Positions 1-12,300 of a stretch of 64,000 nt of DNA are shown here, one piece after another. Made by a program: the position numbers and the translations under genes. The notes beneath the pieces are model-generated. The model saw only the letters and a program-made list of their open reading frames with translations, was not told the origin of the DNA and did not search any database. Each line of letters starts with the position of its first letter. Position 1 is the stretch's first letter. The stretch comes from Macrocybe gigantea (taxonomy: Eukaryota; Basidiomycota; Agaricomycetes; Agaricales; Callistosporiaceae): positions 1,054,001 through 1,118,000 of the forward strand of contig SJRY01000228.1 of NCBI GenBank assembly GCA_011319805.1, written 5' to 3'.

Positions 1-1130
1 GTGGGTGATATTTCTCCACCGTAAGATCGCAGGATACCCAGATGCAACGCGGGTTGACCCAAGGATTTCGGTAGTGGGCTCGAAGGCGTAGAATCTTGCA
101 AAGAATCGGACGACATAAAAGACCTTATTGAATCGACGGAAACTGAACGTGAGTGAGCTATGGAGGTCGCCTCGGGAACCGTTGAACGCTCGGCGGCATT
201 TAAAGAGCTTGCACTGCCCTCGCTGAACATGGGGGACGAATCAGCTATGGAAGGACAAAGCAACAAATAACATATTTGCCTCGTCGTAAGATCAGGATCT
301 GCAGGTGTCATCAAATCTTCAGAATCTTTCGACCGAGAAGCGTCGTTTCTCATCCAATCTTGAAGGTTCTTAACCCATTGAATCACAGTCTTCTTGGACT
401 CGGGATCGCCGACATAGTCCGACACCGTTCTTGGGGGCCATTCGATGGGGTTACGATCGATGCGCAGAATCTCCAGGTTGTGAAAGTTTGCAATATAACT
501 GGGAAGCTTCGCAATTCTGTTGCGCGATAAACAGAACACCTCGTCGACGTTATTTGCAGGTAGACTATGCGAGCATCGAAGTCAACGTACTCGAAGGCAG
601 ACGAGCTGCCCTGCCTCTGTCGGCAATCTCTTGATTTTGTTATGACTCAAGTCGAGGGTGTCAAGCGCAGGCAAGAGGGTAAGCTAGATCGTCACTGAGC
701 AGAAAACGTCACATCCTAGTAGGGAAACGAGCCGCACCACGTCCGGAAAGACCGTAAAACAATTGCATCGGAGGTTGAGGTATCGCAGGCGTGATAACAG
801 CGCGAACTCCATTGGAAGTGTGGTGAGCCTATTGTTGCGGAGGGCAATTCTGAAGGTGTCACACGTTCACTCAGCACTGTATGAAGTGACGAAGACAGGA
901 CTGCTATCGAACCTCTCAACAATGCTCTCATCTTCCGGTGTTGCTCTTCCTATCGTCGCGAGCTCCTCTGCCGCCTCCGTCCCTACATCTGTCAAACTCA
1001 TCTTGGAGAATATCAGGGTAGCCCCCGTGTCAGACGACCGTTGGATAGCCTGTGCTATGTGGTCATGATTCAGAGACGTGGAAAAGGTCTTGGATTTGAG
1101 GAAGATGGATGATTCGTCAGGAGCAGACAT
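1..1130 (-). CDS. Leucine-rich repeat protein, Sog2-like (RAM/morphogenesis network), C-terminal part outside window
   Basis: Starts at 1130 on the minus strand and leaves the window at position 1. Conceptual splicing gives an N-terminal segment with a run of leucine-rich repeats (LxxLxLxxNxI/LxxLP), e.g. [24 protein letters not shown] and [10 protein letters not shown], then a short block ending in NPIEWPP. An LRR block followed by this IEWPP motif is what I know from fungal Sog2, the adaptor of the Ndr/LATS-type kinase (RAM) pathway that controls polarity and cell separation. Two short introns (45 and 51 nt) interrupt the repeats. After the LRRs the sequence becomes Ser/Thr/Asp-rich. The Sog2 domain proper would lie left of the window, so the assignment rests on the LRR block alone; another LRR scaffold is possible. 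Confidence 0.7.
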
Positions 1131-1205
1131 GAGAAGGAGCTACAGAGCAGCGCCAATTTACTGATGTTAACCAGAGGGGTTGTGGCTGTGTACCTCGCTA
1201 TCATT

Positions 1206-2653
1206 CTAAAACCACATCGACACCGAAAAACTAACTTGCTCGCTCCGCATCGAATGCCACCATCCAGCAGGTATGTAAAGCAAATCACCAGGCTCAAGAG
1301 TGACGGCCGTAGCATGCGGCACCACACGGCTCCAGAAATCAGGGTAGTGTTGTCTGCTATCCTCCGAGTCTGAGAATACGTCAACACGGGATGTATTTTC
1401 AAGCAACGAGTTTCCCATCGTCTCCACTGAGTCTCGAAATACGTTGCTCGCTTGGCCATAAGAATACATCCACTGCGTGGTTTCTGGTGGTGCAAGCCAG
1501 ACAGTCTTACGACCCACTATCTGCACTATAAACGAACCGTCAGTGCGCAGTCTTGTGAATACCACAAAAACGGTCGTACCGTACAAATTACAGTGTGGAT
1601 CCTGAGTACCAGGCGCTCAGTTTCAAAGAAAGGCGTTGAGCGGGGTACATACCGTATGGGGAGGTGTAAATGTCGCCTTGGGCCCCAACCAAACGTTAAT
1701 GACAAGTTGTTCGTCATTCCGCGGTGGGGCATACCCAGGCAAGTCCGACGGCGAAATTGAAGTATAGACGTAATCTGGGACGACGATGTCGTCCCTGAGA
1801 GCAGGGAATTGCATGAACAGGTTGTATTGCGCTAGGTACCGAACCTCTGATGGCAAAGATCGTTGTGGTGATTCTAACAAGGCAAGGAAATCCTCCCAGT
1901 CCACGAAAGATTGCTTCCATGTGTCTTTACGATAATCGTTTCCAATTTCAACCGGCACAACACGCCCCGGGCCTGATACCGAGAGCAAATACGCCCGTGA
2001 GGACCATGGATGGGCGTTGAGAGCCGGCCAATCCGAAGCGTAGGCACGAAGTAAGAAAGGTCGATCATAGTATTTGCTCTGGAAGCTGAAAATGCTGGGG
2101 GGACATGAAAATGTAGTTACTTCCTGAGCAGCGAGGGGAAGAATGACCGCCTCATCGCCACAACCCAGAGGTGAAGACTGACGCGGAGTCATAGTAAGAT
2201 ATTCGGCCTGGATTGACTGGATAAGAGCGAGAATGAGCTCGAGACGGCCGCCAGCCGGTCCCGAGACAATAATGCACCGATCCAGCACAGCGATGGAATG
2301 CTTTGCGTTCGATGAGCTGAGGTTGTACAAGGAGGTGAGAATTGAAGCGTCGGAATACAACCTCATCCAAGCATGACGGGGGATGCTGGTGGAAGACGAG
2401 GACAGATTTGCATATGCGCTATCTACCATGGCGCGTAATTCGACACAGCATTGTTCCGTGCAGCAGTTTTGAAGCAAATGGGTCGCATGCAAGCGAAGTC
2501 TGGCGAGCTGCTCCGGGAGATACGTTTTCAGCGCTGAGAGCCACTATATTGTGTGAGGGATTCTAGTAGACGAAAACGATGGCTCACGTATGGATAACTG
2601 GTGACTGGCGTCGTTGAGGTCTGCAAGTAGAGACTTGGGGTTGCGGCAGGCAT
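1206..2653 (-). CDS. JmjC/cupin-8 Fe(II)/2-oxoglutarate hydroxylase (KDM8/JMJD5-like)
   Basis: Four exons by my splicing. The N-terminal 200 residues are helical. They are followed by the cupin-8/JmjC core containing SKYYDRPFLLRAYASDWPAL, the metal-binding HTD in TPPH-TDPHCNLY (the codons for this motif are split by an intron near 1,625), the strand VQIVGRKTVWLAPP, and the distal histidine in PAGWWHSM near 1,250. All three iron ligands (H, D, H) are present, so the enzyme should be active. Family members hydroxylate protein or nucleic-acid-associated substrates; the substrate cannot be told. The ATG at 2653 joins the next exon in phase, but a neighbouring frame reads a more protein-like LLADLNDASHQLSI, so the first exon is uncertain. 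The gene is divergent from MOT1 with about 210 bp between the starts. Confidence 0.82.
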
Positions 2654-2862
2654 GGAAGAGAGACTTTTTACATGATATCTGAGATCAGTCTATTCCATTT
2701 CGGGAAAGGGGTGACCGTCACGAGGCAAAGTCACACGCAACGAGGAGAGATTTAAAGGCGAGCTTTGCGGCGCGAGGAAAATTCCCCCCGTAAACAAACC
2801 AAAATAAGCTCAGTTTCTACCACTTCACACGGCCGGCATCATTACGGCCCGAGCTGCCCCTT

Positions 2863-5800
2863 ATGACTTCGAGGTGTGCCTGGACATACTCACCTTGTCG
2901 ATCACTCACAATTGCTGATGTTCCTTCTAGGTTGGACAGGCTCCTCCTTCTTCTCGACACTGGCTCTTCACCCTCGGTCAGAAACACTGCTGCAAAGCAG
3001 ATAGCTCAGTTAGCAGCAAAGAGCGTCATTGGCGATGTTATAGTAAACGAAGAAGATCTTAAATCCTCTCGTCAAACCACCTCCGTCATCGACCCATCAA
3101 CGTGGTCAGAGTTGATGGCAGTTGTCGCACGCGTATGTCCTACCGATTGATCTCATGACTTGACTTCCTCCATTTGACACTGCTAATGCTACCAGGTGCT
3201 GCCATTCCTTCATTCGAGATCCTTCGATACTCGGACAGCTGCTTCAGTCGCCTTGTCCCAAATTTTTTCCCTCGTTCCTCTTTGGAAGCCATCTTCTGTC
3301 CTAGACTCGGAGCAAGATGCGGTTGAGCCTCTATCCCCTCCTACTTTCCCTCAGTTTTCGGTTCAGGAACTTGTCTCCAAGGGAAAGCTGCTCCTGGCGT
3401 CATCCGGAAAAGAATTCATCAAGCCTACGGGAATCTTGTCAAGTGCTGCTGAAGTCAAAAAGGCTCGCAAAGAGGCTATGGGACGTCTTGGTCTTGACTT
3501 TCTAGATAATGTTGCGGACGAAATGGACCTGGATAAGGAGCTTGCTGCGGAAGAAGAGGTCGAAGCGGATTACGAGATGGAAAATGTCATCGTCAAAGCG
3601 GAGACTACGGACAGTCCTCCCCAATCGACGGATAGTTGTTTCATCAAGCAGCCAATCAAAAAAGCGGAGAGTTCACCTACGCGTTCAGCTTCCCCTTCTG
3701 TTCCTTCTCCGACCACCTCAAATGCCCCTTCGATTCCTGATGTAGATGTCTCAACACTATCAGCCCGAGAGCGCAATCGATTGAAGCGGAAACGAAAGCC
3801 CGGTAGTGCCGCTTTCGTCGCTGCTCCTCCCTCCCAGGGTTCAGGTGCAAAATATACCGCAACCTCTGCTGGGCCCTCAAACAAGTGCGTTTATATGCTC
3901 GGAGGTTTTAGAAAGTTCACATCTGATTTTTCACTTTAGGGCTCGACTTATATCTGCAGAAGATTCGGCATCCCCTACTTCCGGGCGTGCAAGCCCCAGC
4001 ACTGCCACTTCCTCTGAAAAGGTCGTCATCGATCCATCAAAAGGCGGCGCGGTATCTCCAAAGCAAGCACAGAAAATAGCAGCATTAGAGGTCAAACCCG
4101 GTACATGGGTCTGGGATGGCGTCGCCAAAGTCCTTGAAGTAGATCTTTTTAGTGACGCCTGGGAAGTCCGACATGGTGCGGCCATGGCTCTGCGGGAGTT
4201 GTTGAAAGCCCAAGGCGAGTTTGGTGGCATGCAAGGTATGGACTCCAGCCCACAAACCATGCTTTACTCATCCTTTGCCAGACGGCGCAGCATTGCAGGA
4301 GAATGCTTTTGCTCACGAGAAGTGGTGTAACGACTTGGCCGCAAAATTATTATGTGTGTTTGTTCTCGACAGGTTTGGAGATTTTGTCTCAGATCAGGTC
4401 TGTTGTTCCCCATTTTCCATCAAACCCGCCCTTACGTTCGAGAAAGGTTGTCGCTCCTGTACGGGAAACGGTATCCCAGACGCTCGCTGCGCTACTGATC
4501 TGCATGCCTCGCCGATCCTTGATTCATGTGCACACTATCTTGCTTCAAATGATTAAACAAGAATTCGCAATGCCTGTTCGAGATGTCAAGAAGAAAGTGG
4601 GCCACAACAAGAACCACATATGGGAGATCCGACATGCTGGCCTTCTTGGCATTAAGTATGAGGTTGCTGTCCGAAATGACCTGTTCGACACTCGGACAGT
4701 TAAGCAGGAAGACGAAGTTGAATTGTCTGGGCAGGAGATTCTTCGGGGCGTCGTGGATGCCGCTATATTAGGGTAAGTTCACCCACACCACTGCGTAATA
4801 TTCTTTTCAAACTTGCTTTATAGTCTCAGCGACCGCGACGATGACGTACGCGCTGTAGCGGCATCGTGTCTTCTCCCTGTCGCTAGTCATCTTGTCGAAC
4901 AACTACCCGAGCTGCTTGGGCAGGTGCTTCTGGTGCTATGGCATTGCCTCTGCGATATGAAGGATGACTTAAATTCAAGTGTCGGAGCTGTAATGGATCT
5001 TCTTGGTTGGTGAACGCAACTGATTCTTGATTTCTTCTAATGGTTCCTTCAGGGAAACTCGTCAGTTATGACAAAGTCATCGAGATACTGTCCAAAGACG
5101 ATGCCCAGTACGTATCTTTCCGCAATTTAAATCATATCTTAACTTTTGACCAGGTTGCCGCTATCAACTCTCGCCCCGACATTGTTTCCCTTTTTTCGAC
5201 ACACAATTCCAAACGTCCGGCTCGCTGTTGTCAACACTCTTAATTCATTTATGGCCGTTCCAACACTTCCGAGGGATTGGATTGCCGCTCCCTTCCTGCG
5301 CCTGCTGTTCCAGAACCTCATTGTTGAAGAGCGTGCTGATATACGCGCCGCGAGCCTTGCCGCCTGGCGGGCGACTCTTTCTGTAACCTCCGCCAATCCT
5401 GGATGGATCGAATCTGTTATCGATCAACGGTTAGCTCTGGATTGGTACGCTATCGTGATGGCTCCCCTTGGCGTGCCAATCGACCCTTCTACGTTCTACG
5501 ATCCGTCGATAGCTGTAGAGGGCGACACGCTGACAGAGCGTCACAACGTTGACAGGAATATGCTTGCCCAGGACCCTGCTTTAATCACGACTGAGATTAC
5601 GTTGAAGGCCAGAATAGCGGCCGCCACTGCGCTTGCTCTTTTGATGCCTTACTGGACTGCAGAGGTAAGAAGCCTCCTTTTCCTGCTCGAGTACAGGCAC
5701 TTATCTGCTTGGATAGACGCTCGAAACGACTTTTCATCCCATCTTGACCCATTACATCAATTCGACAAGTATGCTTCAAAGATTTTTAGCTGCCGTCATC

Positions 5801-8800
5801 TCGGAGGAGTGGGCGCGTGGCTATTCCCTTTCTTCAGACACCCGCCAGCCGTTGGTGGAAGTCTCTCCATTGGCTAAAGAACTCAGTCACGTTATCCTTT
5901 CTTGGTTGCAAGAAAAGCCACCGGCAGCGTACCATGAAATGGCCTTCGCTTTGAATCGTATCTACATGGAATGCACCGCTCTCCTCCAATCTTTCTCGAC
6001 CGACTGTAGACTCCCCATGTCGTCCATTCCTCATCTCGGAAATGAAATTGATATCACTGGTACGAAACCAGGCTGCTTTACCATCGATACGGCTCAGGCG
6101 GCTGTCGGAAGCATCTACACAAGGCTCAAAGACAGTCTAGGAAAGACGAAGAAGCGCGAGTTAACGGTGATTAATGAAAAACGGAACAAGATTTTGGCTA
6201 GCATCGAAAGATATACCGAAGTAAAAGCAGAGCATGATACGCGTGTCTCAGCAGCGTTTGCTGGTGCCTTCGTCGCTTTTAGGAGCACACCAGAGAAAGT
6301 TAGTCCGGTCGTAAAGGGGATCATGAACGGTATCAAGGTAGGCGACGAATCATTTTACATAAGAATTTTCCTAAGCTTGATGTTCTCTCCAGAACGAGAC
6401 AAACATTGATCTGCAGACACGCTCAGCAGCCGCGGTTGCATCGTTCGTGGAGTTCTGTACAATGCGCCACATCTCACAGCCTCCAGAGAAGATCGTCAAG
6501 AATCTTTGTACATTTTTATGTCAGGATACTAACCGGACCCCGACATTCGCCTTCCATCGCAAATTCACGGATGGAATCTTGTCGTTCTCCAAATCGGGGA
6601 AACCTACATTTCAACGCAATGAGAAAGATGCGGGAAAAGACAAAGAAACTCAAGACAGCGCAAAGGATATTGAGTCATACGGTACACACATCTCCAGGAG
6701 AGGCGCATCCTTGGCTTTCAGCCAGTTGTCCGCCAAGTTCGGATCTCGACTGTTGGACGCGATACCGAGTATGTGGCAGTCCATGGTTGGAGGCCTTTTG
6801 AGCGCGTTCGAATCCAGTATGTGCATCTGTCTCAATCAAAAATATCGCAGTCCCACTGAGACGTGTCCAAAGACGATACCGAAAAGTCAGACGCAGCCAT
6901 CGAAAAACAATATGGGCAAGACGTTATCGACTCTCTAAGCGTCTTGGAGGCTGTTGCACCAACCTTCCACGAGGATCTTAGAGTCAGATTGACCGACACC
7001 TTTCCCGTGATGGACTTGGCCCTGCGTAGCCGTTATGCAATCATTCGACAGTCTGCCGCACGATGTTTTGCAACGATATGCGATGTTATGACAGCCGAAG
7101 CCATGCGTTATGTGGTTGAACATCTCGTACCTCTTCTAGGAGACGCGCTCGTGTTGTCCAACAGACAGGGTGCTGCAGAATTGATATATCGTACCCATTG
7201 CCCTTTTCCGTCGCGAAAAAGCACTGACACTGCCTTCATTACAGATATAGTGCACCGTCTTGATATCAAAGCTTTGCCCTATGTCATCTTTATGGTCGTC
7301 CCGATTCTCGGGAGGATGAGTGATCCTGATGACGAAATACGATCGACTGCAACGAATACGTTTGCATCCCTGGTAAAGATGGTGCCTCTTGAAGTAAGTG
7401 CTCTAATGTCAAAGGAAATCAGCGAATCTAAATAGGTTTAGGCTGGGCTTCCCGACCCACCGGCTTTCCGGAAGAACTGCTCAAGCGTAGGGAAGAAGAA
7501 CGGTCATTTCTCACTCAACTACTGGACGGAAACAAAGTCGAGCAATACATCATTCCCATCAAAATCAAAGCTGAATTGCGGAAATACCAACAAGATGGGG
7601 TCAATTGGCTGGCGTTCCTCGCAAAATATCAGCTTCATGGAATCCTCTGTGACGGTATGACAGACCATTTCCGCTTGTAGTCTCCGATTGGACTGATCCA
7701 TTGTAGATATGGGTCTGGGTAAAACGCTGCAATCCATATGTATTTTGGCGAGCAAGCATCACGAACGAAATAAACGCTATGAAGAAACCCGATCGGTTGA
7801 CTCCGTGCACCTGCCTTCTCTCATCGTATGCCCCCCGACACTCACTGGGCACTGGTATTATGAAATTCTGAAATATGCCGATAACTTGCGACCGATCTTA
7901 TATACCGGGAATGCCAGAGACCGCGTCAGACTTCTCCAACGATTGAAGACCTTCGATGTCGTCATAACGTCCTATGAAGTTGTCAGAAATGACATCACGA
8001 GCCTTGAGGAGTTCAACTGGCTCTTTTGCATATTGGATGAAGGCCATGTCATTAAGAACGCGAAGACGAAACTCACCAAAGCCGTCAAGTGCCTCAGGGC
8101 TCAACATCGCCTTATACTCTCCGGAACACCTATACAGAATAATGTTCTCGAACTCTGGAGTTTATTCGATTTCTTGATGCCGGGATTCTTGGGCACAGAG
8201 ACATCTTTCAATGAGCGATTCGGAAAGCCGATATTGTCGAACCGTGATGGAAGAGCAAAGAATAGCGAGGCTGGTCAGTGTATTTCTCCGTTTTTACCTT
8301 CTGTAGTCACTCAACTAGTGTCACAGCGGCTCTGGCTCTAGAAGCATTACATAAACAAGTATTACCATTCTTACTTCGGCGCCTGAAGGAAGACGTCCTC
8401 AATGATCTTCCGCCCAAAATCATCCAAGACTACTATTGCGAGTTATCGGATGTCCAGAAGTATTTGTACGACGATTTCTCTAGGTCGAGGGCTCGTACAT
8501 TCGCGGAAAATGCTGTGCAGGGTGGCGAGGCTGGTAAGGGGACCCAGCAGCACATATTCCAGTCACTACAATACCTGCGCAAACTGTGCAACCATCCTGC
8601 GCTGGTCCTCAACGATGACGCCGATATGATCAAGTCCACACTGTCGAAAGCGGGTGCCCAGTCCGACAGCCTCAGCGACATACAACATGCTCCCAAACTG
8701 CTGGCATTGAAGTGAAGTCGCCTTCTTTCATTAAAATCATTAAAACCGTTAACGCTGACGAATTTTATCTAGACAACTCTTGACGGACTGTGGAATTGGT

Positions 8801-9574
8801 TGCGCATCCGTGGGGCCAACAGCAGATTCGACAAAGAGCGAGTTGATTGACTCCATATCAGATTCGAACGGAGCGTTTTCTCAACATCGCGTTCTCATAT
8901 TCTGCCAAATGAAACGAATGCTCGACATCATCGAGGCGGATTTGTTCAAGGCTCATATGTCTTCCATCACATACATGAGGCTCGATGGCAGTACAGATGC
9001 TAATAAGCGTCATGCCATTGTGCAGACTTTCAATTCGGACCCCAGCATCGATTGTCTACTCCTGACTACTCATGTGGGCGGCCTAGGTTTAACTCTAACT
9101 GGCGCTGACACCGTCATATTCGTCGAACACGATTGGAATCCTATGAAAGACCTCCAAGCAATGGACAGGGCACACCGTATTGGACAAAAGAAGGTTGTGA
9201 ACGTTTATCGACTGATAACTAAGGGAACTCTAGAGGAGAAAATCATGGGGTGTGTATATATACTTTTCTATCACGGCAGTTACGGAGACAGTCTAATCGG
9301 CATACCAGGCTACAGCAGTTCAAGCTCAATATCGCAAATTCGGTTGTGACCCAACAGAATTCAGGTTTGGCGTCGATGGACACAGACCTCGTCTTAGACC
9401 TATTCGACGTACTACGGAGGAAGAAGACTCGGCGGCGGCAACGAAACAGAAGGCACGAGATGCTTTGAAACCGGCCGGCCAGAAAATGTACTACAAGGCT
9501 TAGAAGATTTGCCAGCAGAACACGAATATCAAGAACTGGAACTATCCGCCTTCATGGGATCGCTTGGGCGGTGA
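2863..9574 (+). CDS. MOT1: TATA-binding protein-associated Snf2-family ATPase Mot1 (BTAF1)
   Basis: Very long, many-exon gene; product about 1,900 residues. It uses ATP to strip TBP from DNA and so sets TBP distribution at promoters. Starts MTSRLDRLLLLLDTGSS, the usual Mot1 start, with the first intron after 11 bases. The N-terminal two thirds are HEAT repeats with an acidic/Ser-rich insert near 3,500-3,950. The Snf2 core follows: KYQQDGVNWLAFL, Walker A DMGLGKTLQ (about 7,706), Walker B DEGH (about 8,036), LSGTPIQNN, and the helicase C half with LLTTHVGGLGLTLTGAD and AMDRAHRIGQ (about 9,160). The conserved C-terminal block VLQGLEDLPAEHEY...FMGSL ends at 9574. To reach it the frame must change twice (about 9,405 and 9,484), each as if one base were missing; read literally the protein would stop early. 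Confidence 0.95.
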
Positions 9575-9663
9575 TCACTGTTCAATTGTATTATTATTCT
9601 CAGCTCATAGTTCCGAGTATTCATACAGCATCTTGTAATTTACATAGACGACCAGGCATTTTC

Positions 9664-10410
9664 TTAATATAGTATATAATGTCGCCTTTTCTTTCGTGAA
9701 GGCAACGCCCGCCTCCAACATCTCGGGGAAATGAAGGCCGTTAGTAAGAGAACTAGCCCAACGACCACTCCACAACTGACGCCCGCCAGTTCGGCGGAGT
9801 CCTCAAATTGCCAAAGACTTGGCGTGACATTCGGTTGATACGTCCTGTGAGCAAAAGATGGTGATTCTCGACGTGCAATGTAAAAAGGCGAGGATTCAGC
9901 GATGAGTCCATCGGCAGGCGAGTCCTCAATGGCATGTATCGTATACCAACCCTCTTGAACGTCGATAAATTGCCAGATGTATTCACCTGCATCGGAGCGA
10001 ACATTCGCAGCTAGAATGTGTACCGAGCCAAGAATTCGGTTATCCTGTCCGCCACCGGACTCGGCCATGTTCTGCCTGCGGAGACTCAACGTAACCAAAG
10101 CCGCATCCTTGCTGGAAGATTTCCAACGGAACGTCAAGCTATGAGACGCTGTGCCGTTAAGAGGTTTTTCAAAAAGGAATCTCGCATGCGACTCTGGTGC
10201 TGAATTGAGCAACCTTGCCTCCATCAGACTGAGATCACTTAACGCGTTATTGGTATTATCATGGCCTTGGGCATTCATTGTCGAATCAGTCGCAAGCAAG
10301 GCCGAGTCACTGAGAAATGGACGTACGACACAGGCGAACAAAAGCACGGTTTTGTTCGCCATTTCGAAATCTGATTTCTTATTTCTCGGACTGACCTTGA
10401 CTTCTCCCAC
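9664..10410 (-). CDS. Secreted-pathway single-pass membrane protein with extracellular beta domain (Kre9/Knh1-like fold suspected)
   Basis: One uninterrupted reading frame, about 248 codons from the first Met or 232 from MANKTVLLFACVV at 10362, which looks like a signal peptide and is my preferred start. The middle has a beta-rich region with FRWKSSSKDAALVTLSLRR and EGWYTIHAIEDSPADGLIAESSPFYI. This pattern resembles the fungal Ser/Thr-rich cell-wall family related to Kre9/Knh1. Near the C-terminus there is one clear hydrophobic helix (GVVVGLVLLLTAFI) followed by a basic stop-transfer tail RRALPSRKKRRH. This predicts a type I membrane protein with a short cytosolic tail. Lacking introns is unusual in this window. 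It sits downstream of twinfilin on the same strand. Function unknown. Confidence 0.6.
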   Translation of the reverse strand: MGEVKVSPRNKKSDFEMANKTVLLFACVVRPFLSDSALLATDSTMNAQGHDNTNNALSDLSLMEARLLNSAPESHARFLFEKPLNGTASHSLTFRWKSSSKDAALVTLSLRRQNMAESGGGQDNRILGSVHILAANVRSDAGEYIWQFIDVQEGWYTIHAIEDSPADGLIAESSPFYIARRESPSFAHRTYQPNVTPSLWQFEDSAELAGVSCGVVVGLVLLLTAFISPRCWRRALPSRKKRRHYILY

Positions 10411-10687
10411 GTCCGTGCTCTGAATGCAAAAGGCATAGGATGCGATTGGCTAGGCTGATAGACATGAAAAGAGCCCTGGAAACTTCTGATGCGGTGAGAA
10501 CGAAGCCGTCCGCCAGTGACTAGTGACTACGCCGACACTCATGGGAAATCGAAGTCACGATCTTGATCTTTACCTCAGGGCTACATAGACGACTGATCAC
10601 GCACACGGTTATTCCATGAGTATTGCAGGATGATCGACGTGCTGCACATCGGACAAATTGTGGTAGTTACGTCTGTATGACAACTGT

Positions 10688-11930
10688 TCACCGTCTCCTA
10701 GGGGGCCCTTTCGGTTTTGCAAACAGTCGTGGTTGCGATTGCACTGCATCCAGTGTTGGCGTGTTATCCACGTTGAATTCGGAATCGAGGTATGCTTCGT
10801 CTAGCTCCAAAGGGTTACTGGTTTCAATCTTGCGAGAAAGAAGATCTGGGCTGCTTGGGAATGTGCCCAGTATTTGTTTAGCTGTGAGAAAAACCGTTGA
10901 CATTCCGGTTGAGTACACCATCCTGCTTTTAATCGGAGAGGACGAGGGGCATGAATATATGAAGACTGGAACCACCGTAAGATCTCCTGAAGTGAAATGG
11001 CACATGAACCAGTCCGCACCGATATCGCCTCGCGAAACAGAAGGAAGTTGAAAGAATGCAAAGCATGGATCACTGGAGGGAAGCGATTTCCCTAGGTTAC
11101 TGATATCCGCTTTCAGTGCCTCGTGAAGGACGAGACTTTCACTTGATTGATCGATTTTCTGTTTTGATGCTTGAAATCAACAATTTTATGATGATAAAGA
11201 TATGCTTACCAGGACTACAAGGCTACAGTCCGTATCTTGTCCTAGCCGCACGACAGCTTCCTCTGCTTCTTGAGACCATTGGAAACCGACACCTGGCCCG
11301 ACATGGTTCATTCGTCCGCGAGAGCCTTCGTAAGCACTCGAACTTTCTGAAGCGCGAAGATCTGCCATTTCTTGTTCTCGAGCAGTAAGAGGATTGGGTG
11401 CGGCCATGTGCCTTCTGTGAGCCGCGTAGGCTTCTGGCGTAAGGTCCGCTTTAGAAGTGGCGAACAAAGTGTCGGTGAAGAGGTTTGCCCCGAGGTCCTT
11501 GAGCAAGGTAGCGCGTGTAGACGCGTACAACATCTCATGGGGAGTGAACTTGGGATTTGACTCGTGATCGATGACTGTGGAGTCGCACCTTGTCTCGCAC
11601 CCTAGCAGAGTCAGGAACGTAGGAGATCGCTAACCAGCTCGAAGGCTGCAGATAGGCAAGTAGATATGTAGGCATGCTGTCCTCAAGCACATCCGAGGCC
11701 TGAATGAGTGCCAGATCTTCTTCAAACGAACCATTGATGGGGATCGGCGGTTGGTTGACGAGCGTTTCTATGGACATTTCACGATGAGCGTGTTATCCTC
11801 AGTATATTCTGCAGATGAGAGAACCATTATGGATAGACACTTTGATGAAGCGTGTGTTCCCTGTCAGGTTTGCGTCTGCGAAGAGAGAGGCAAGCTCTGG
11901 TGTAATATGGATGTTGGATGTTGCAGACAT
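10688..11930 (-). CDS. TWF1: Twinfilin (two ADF-H domain actin-monomer-sequestering protein)
   Basis: The start at 11930 gives MSATSNIHITPELASLFADAN. The first ADF homology domain follows (EEDLALIQASDVLEDSMPTYLLAYL and [32 protein letters not shown]). The linker TSKADLTPEAYAAHRRHMAAPNPLTAREQEMADL is characteristic of fungal twinfilin. The second ADF-H domain (FAFFQLP, VFIYSCPSSSPIKSRMVYST) then leads to a basic tail ending AKPKGPPRRR. Twinfilin binds ADP-actin monomers and capping protein and slows filament growth at cortical patches. At least four exons with introns of 50-80 nt. The order of both ADF-H domains and the tail is intact, so I expect it to be functional. It is divergent from the FYVE-domain gene at 12,301. 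Confidence 0.93.
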
Positions 11931-12300
11931 CGTCGGAGGCGCCAAAATGCTCTGACAACGGTGATGGTCGGCTGTCTAACGTTATATACGCCGCTTTCTT
12001 CCACCACCAACACCCTCTGCGGATGCATGACGATATACCCTATCAGGCATATAAAGTGAGCTATGCGCTCCGCCTTTCTCTTATTCTCATTCAATTTTGC
12101 TAGTCCAAGAGGCATTCGCTCAATAGGTCGGATGCGACCTTGCCGGGATCATCGTTGACCACGTCACACATACGTTCTTCATCAACGCCACCCGCGCATA
12201 CGGAAATCCACAGTGCATCATCTTTTTCCTTTCCCGAAAAGCCAAATACACCTCTCCCGCATGTTGTCGCTTCCACGACCTCGTTCGGATTGTTGGCAAT
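11931..12300. promoter_or_regulatory. Divergent promoter region, twinfilin / FYVE gene
   Basis: 370 bp between two divergent starts (11930 minus, 12301 plus). No other gene is visible in it. I see a short TATA-like stretch (ATATACG near 11,982 and CATATAAAG near 12,048), but no element I could name with certainty. Confidence 0.4.

Noticed and set aside
9500..9510. Premature stop of MOT1 after ...QKMYYKA
   Set aside because: The true conserved C-terminal block is present a few bases further in another frame, so an indel is the better explanation than a truncated protein.
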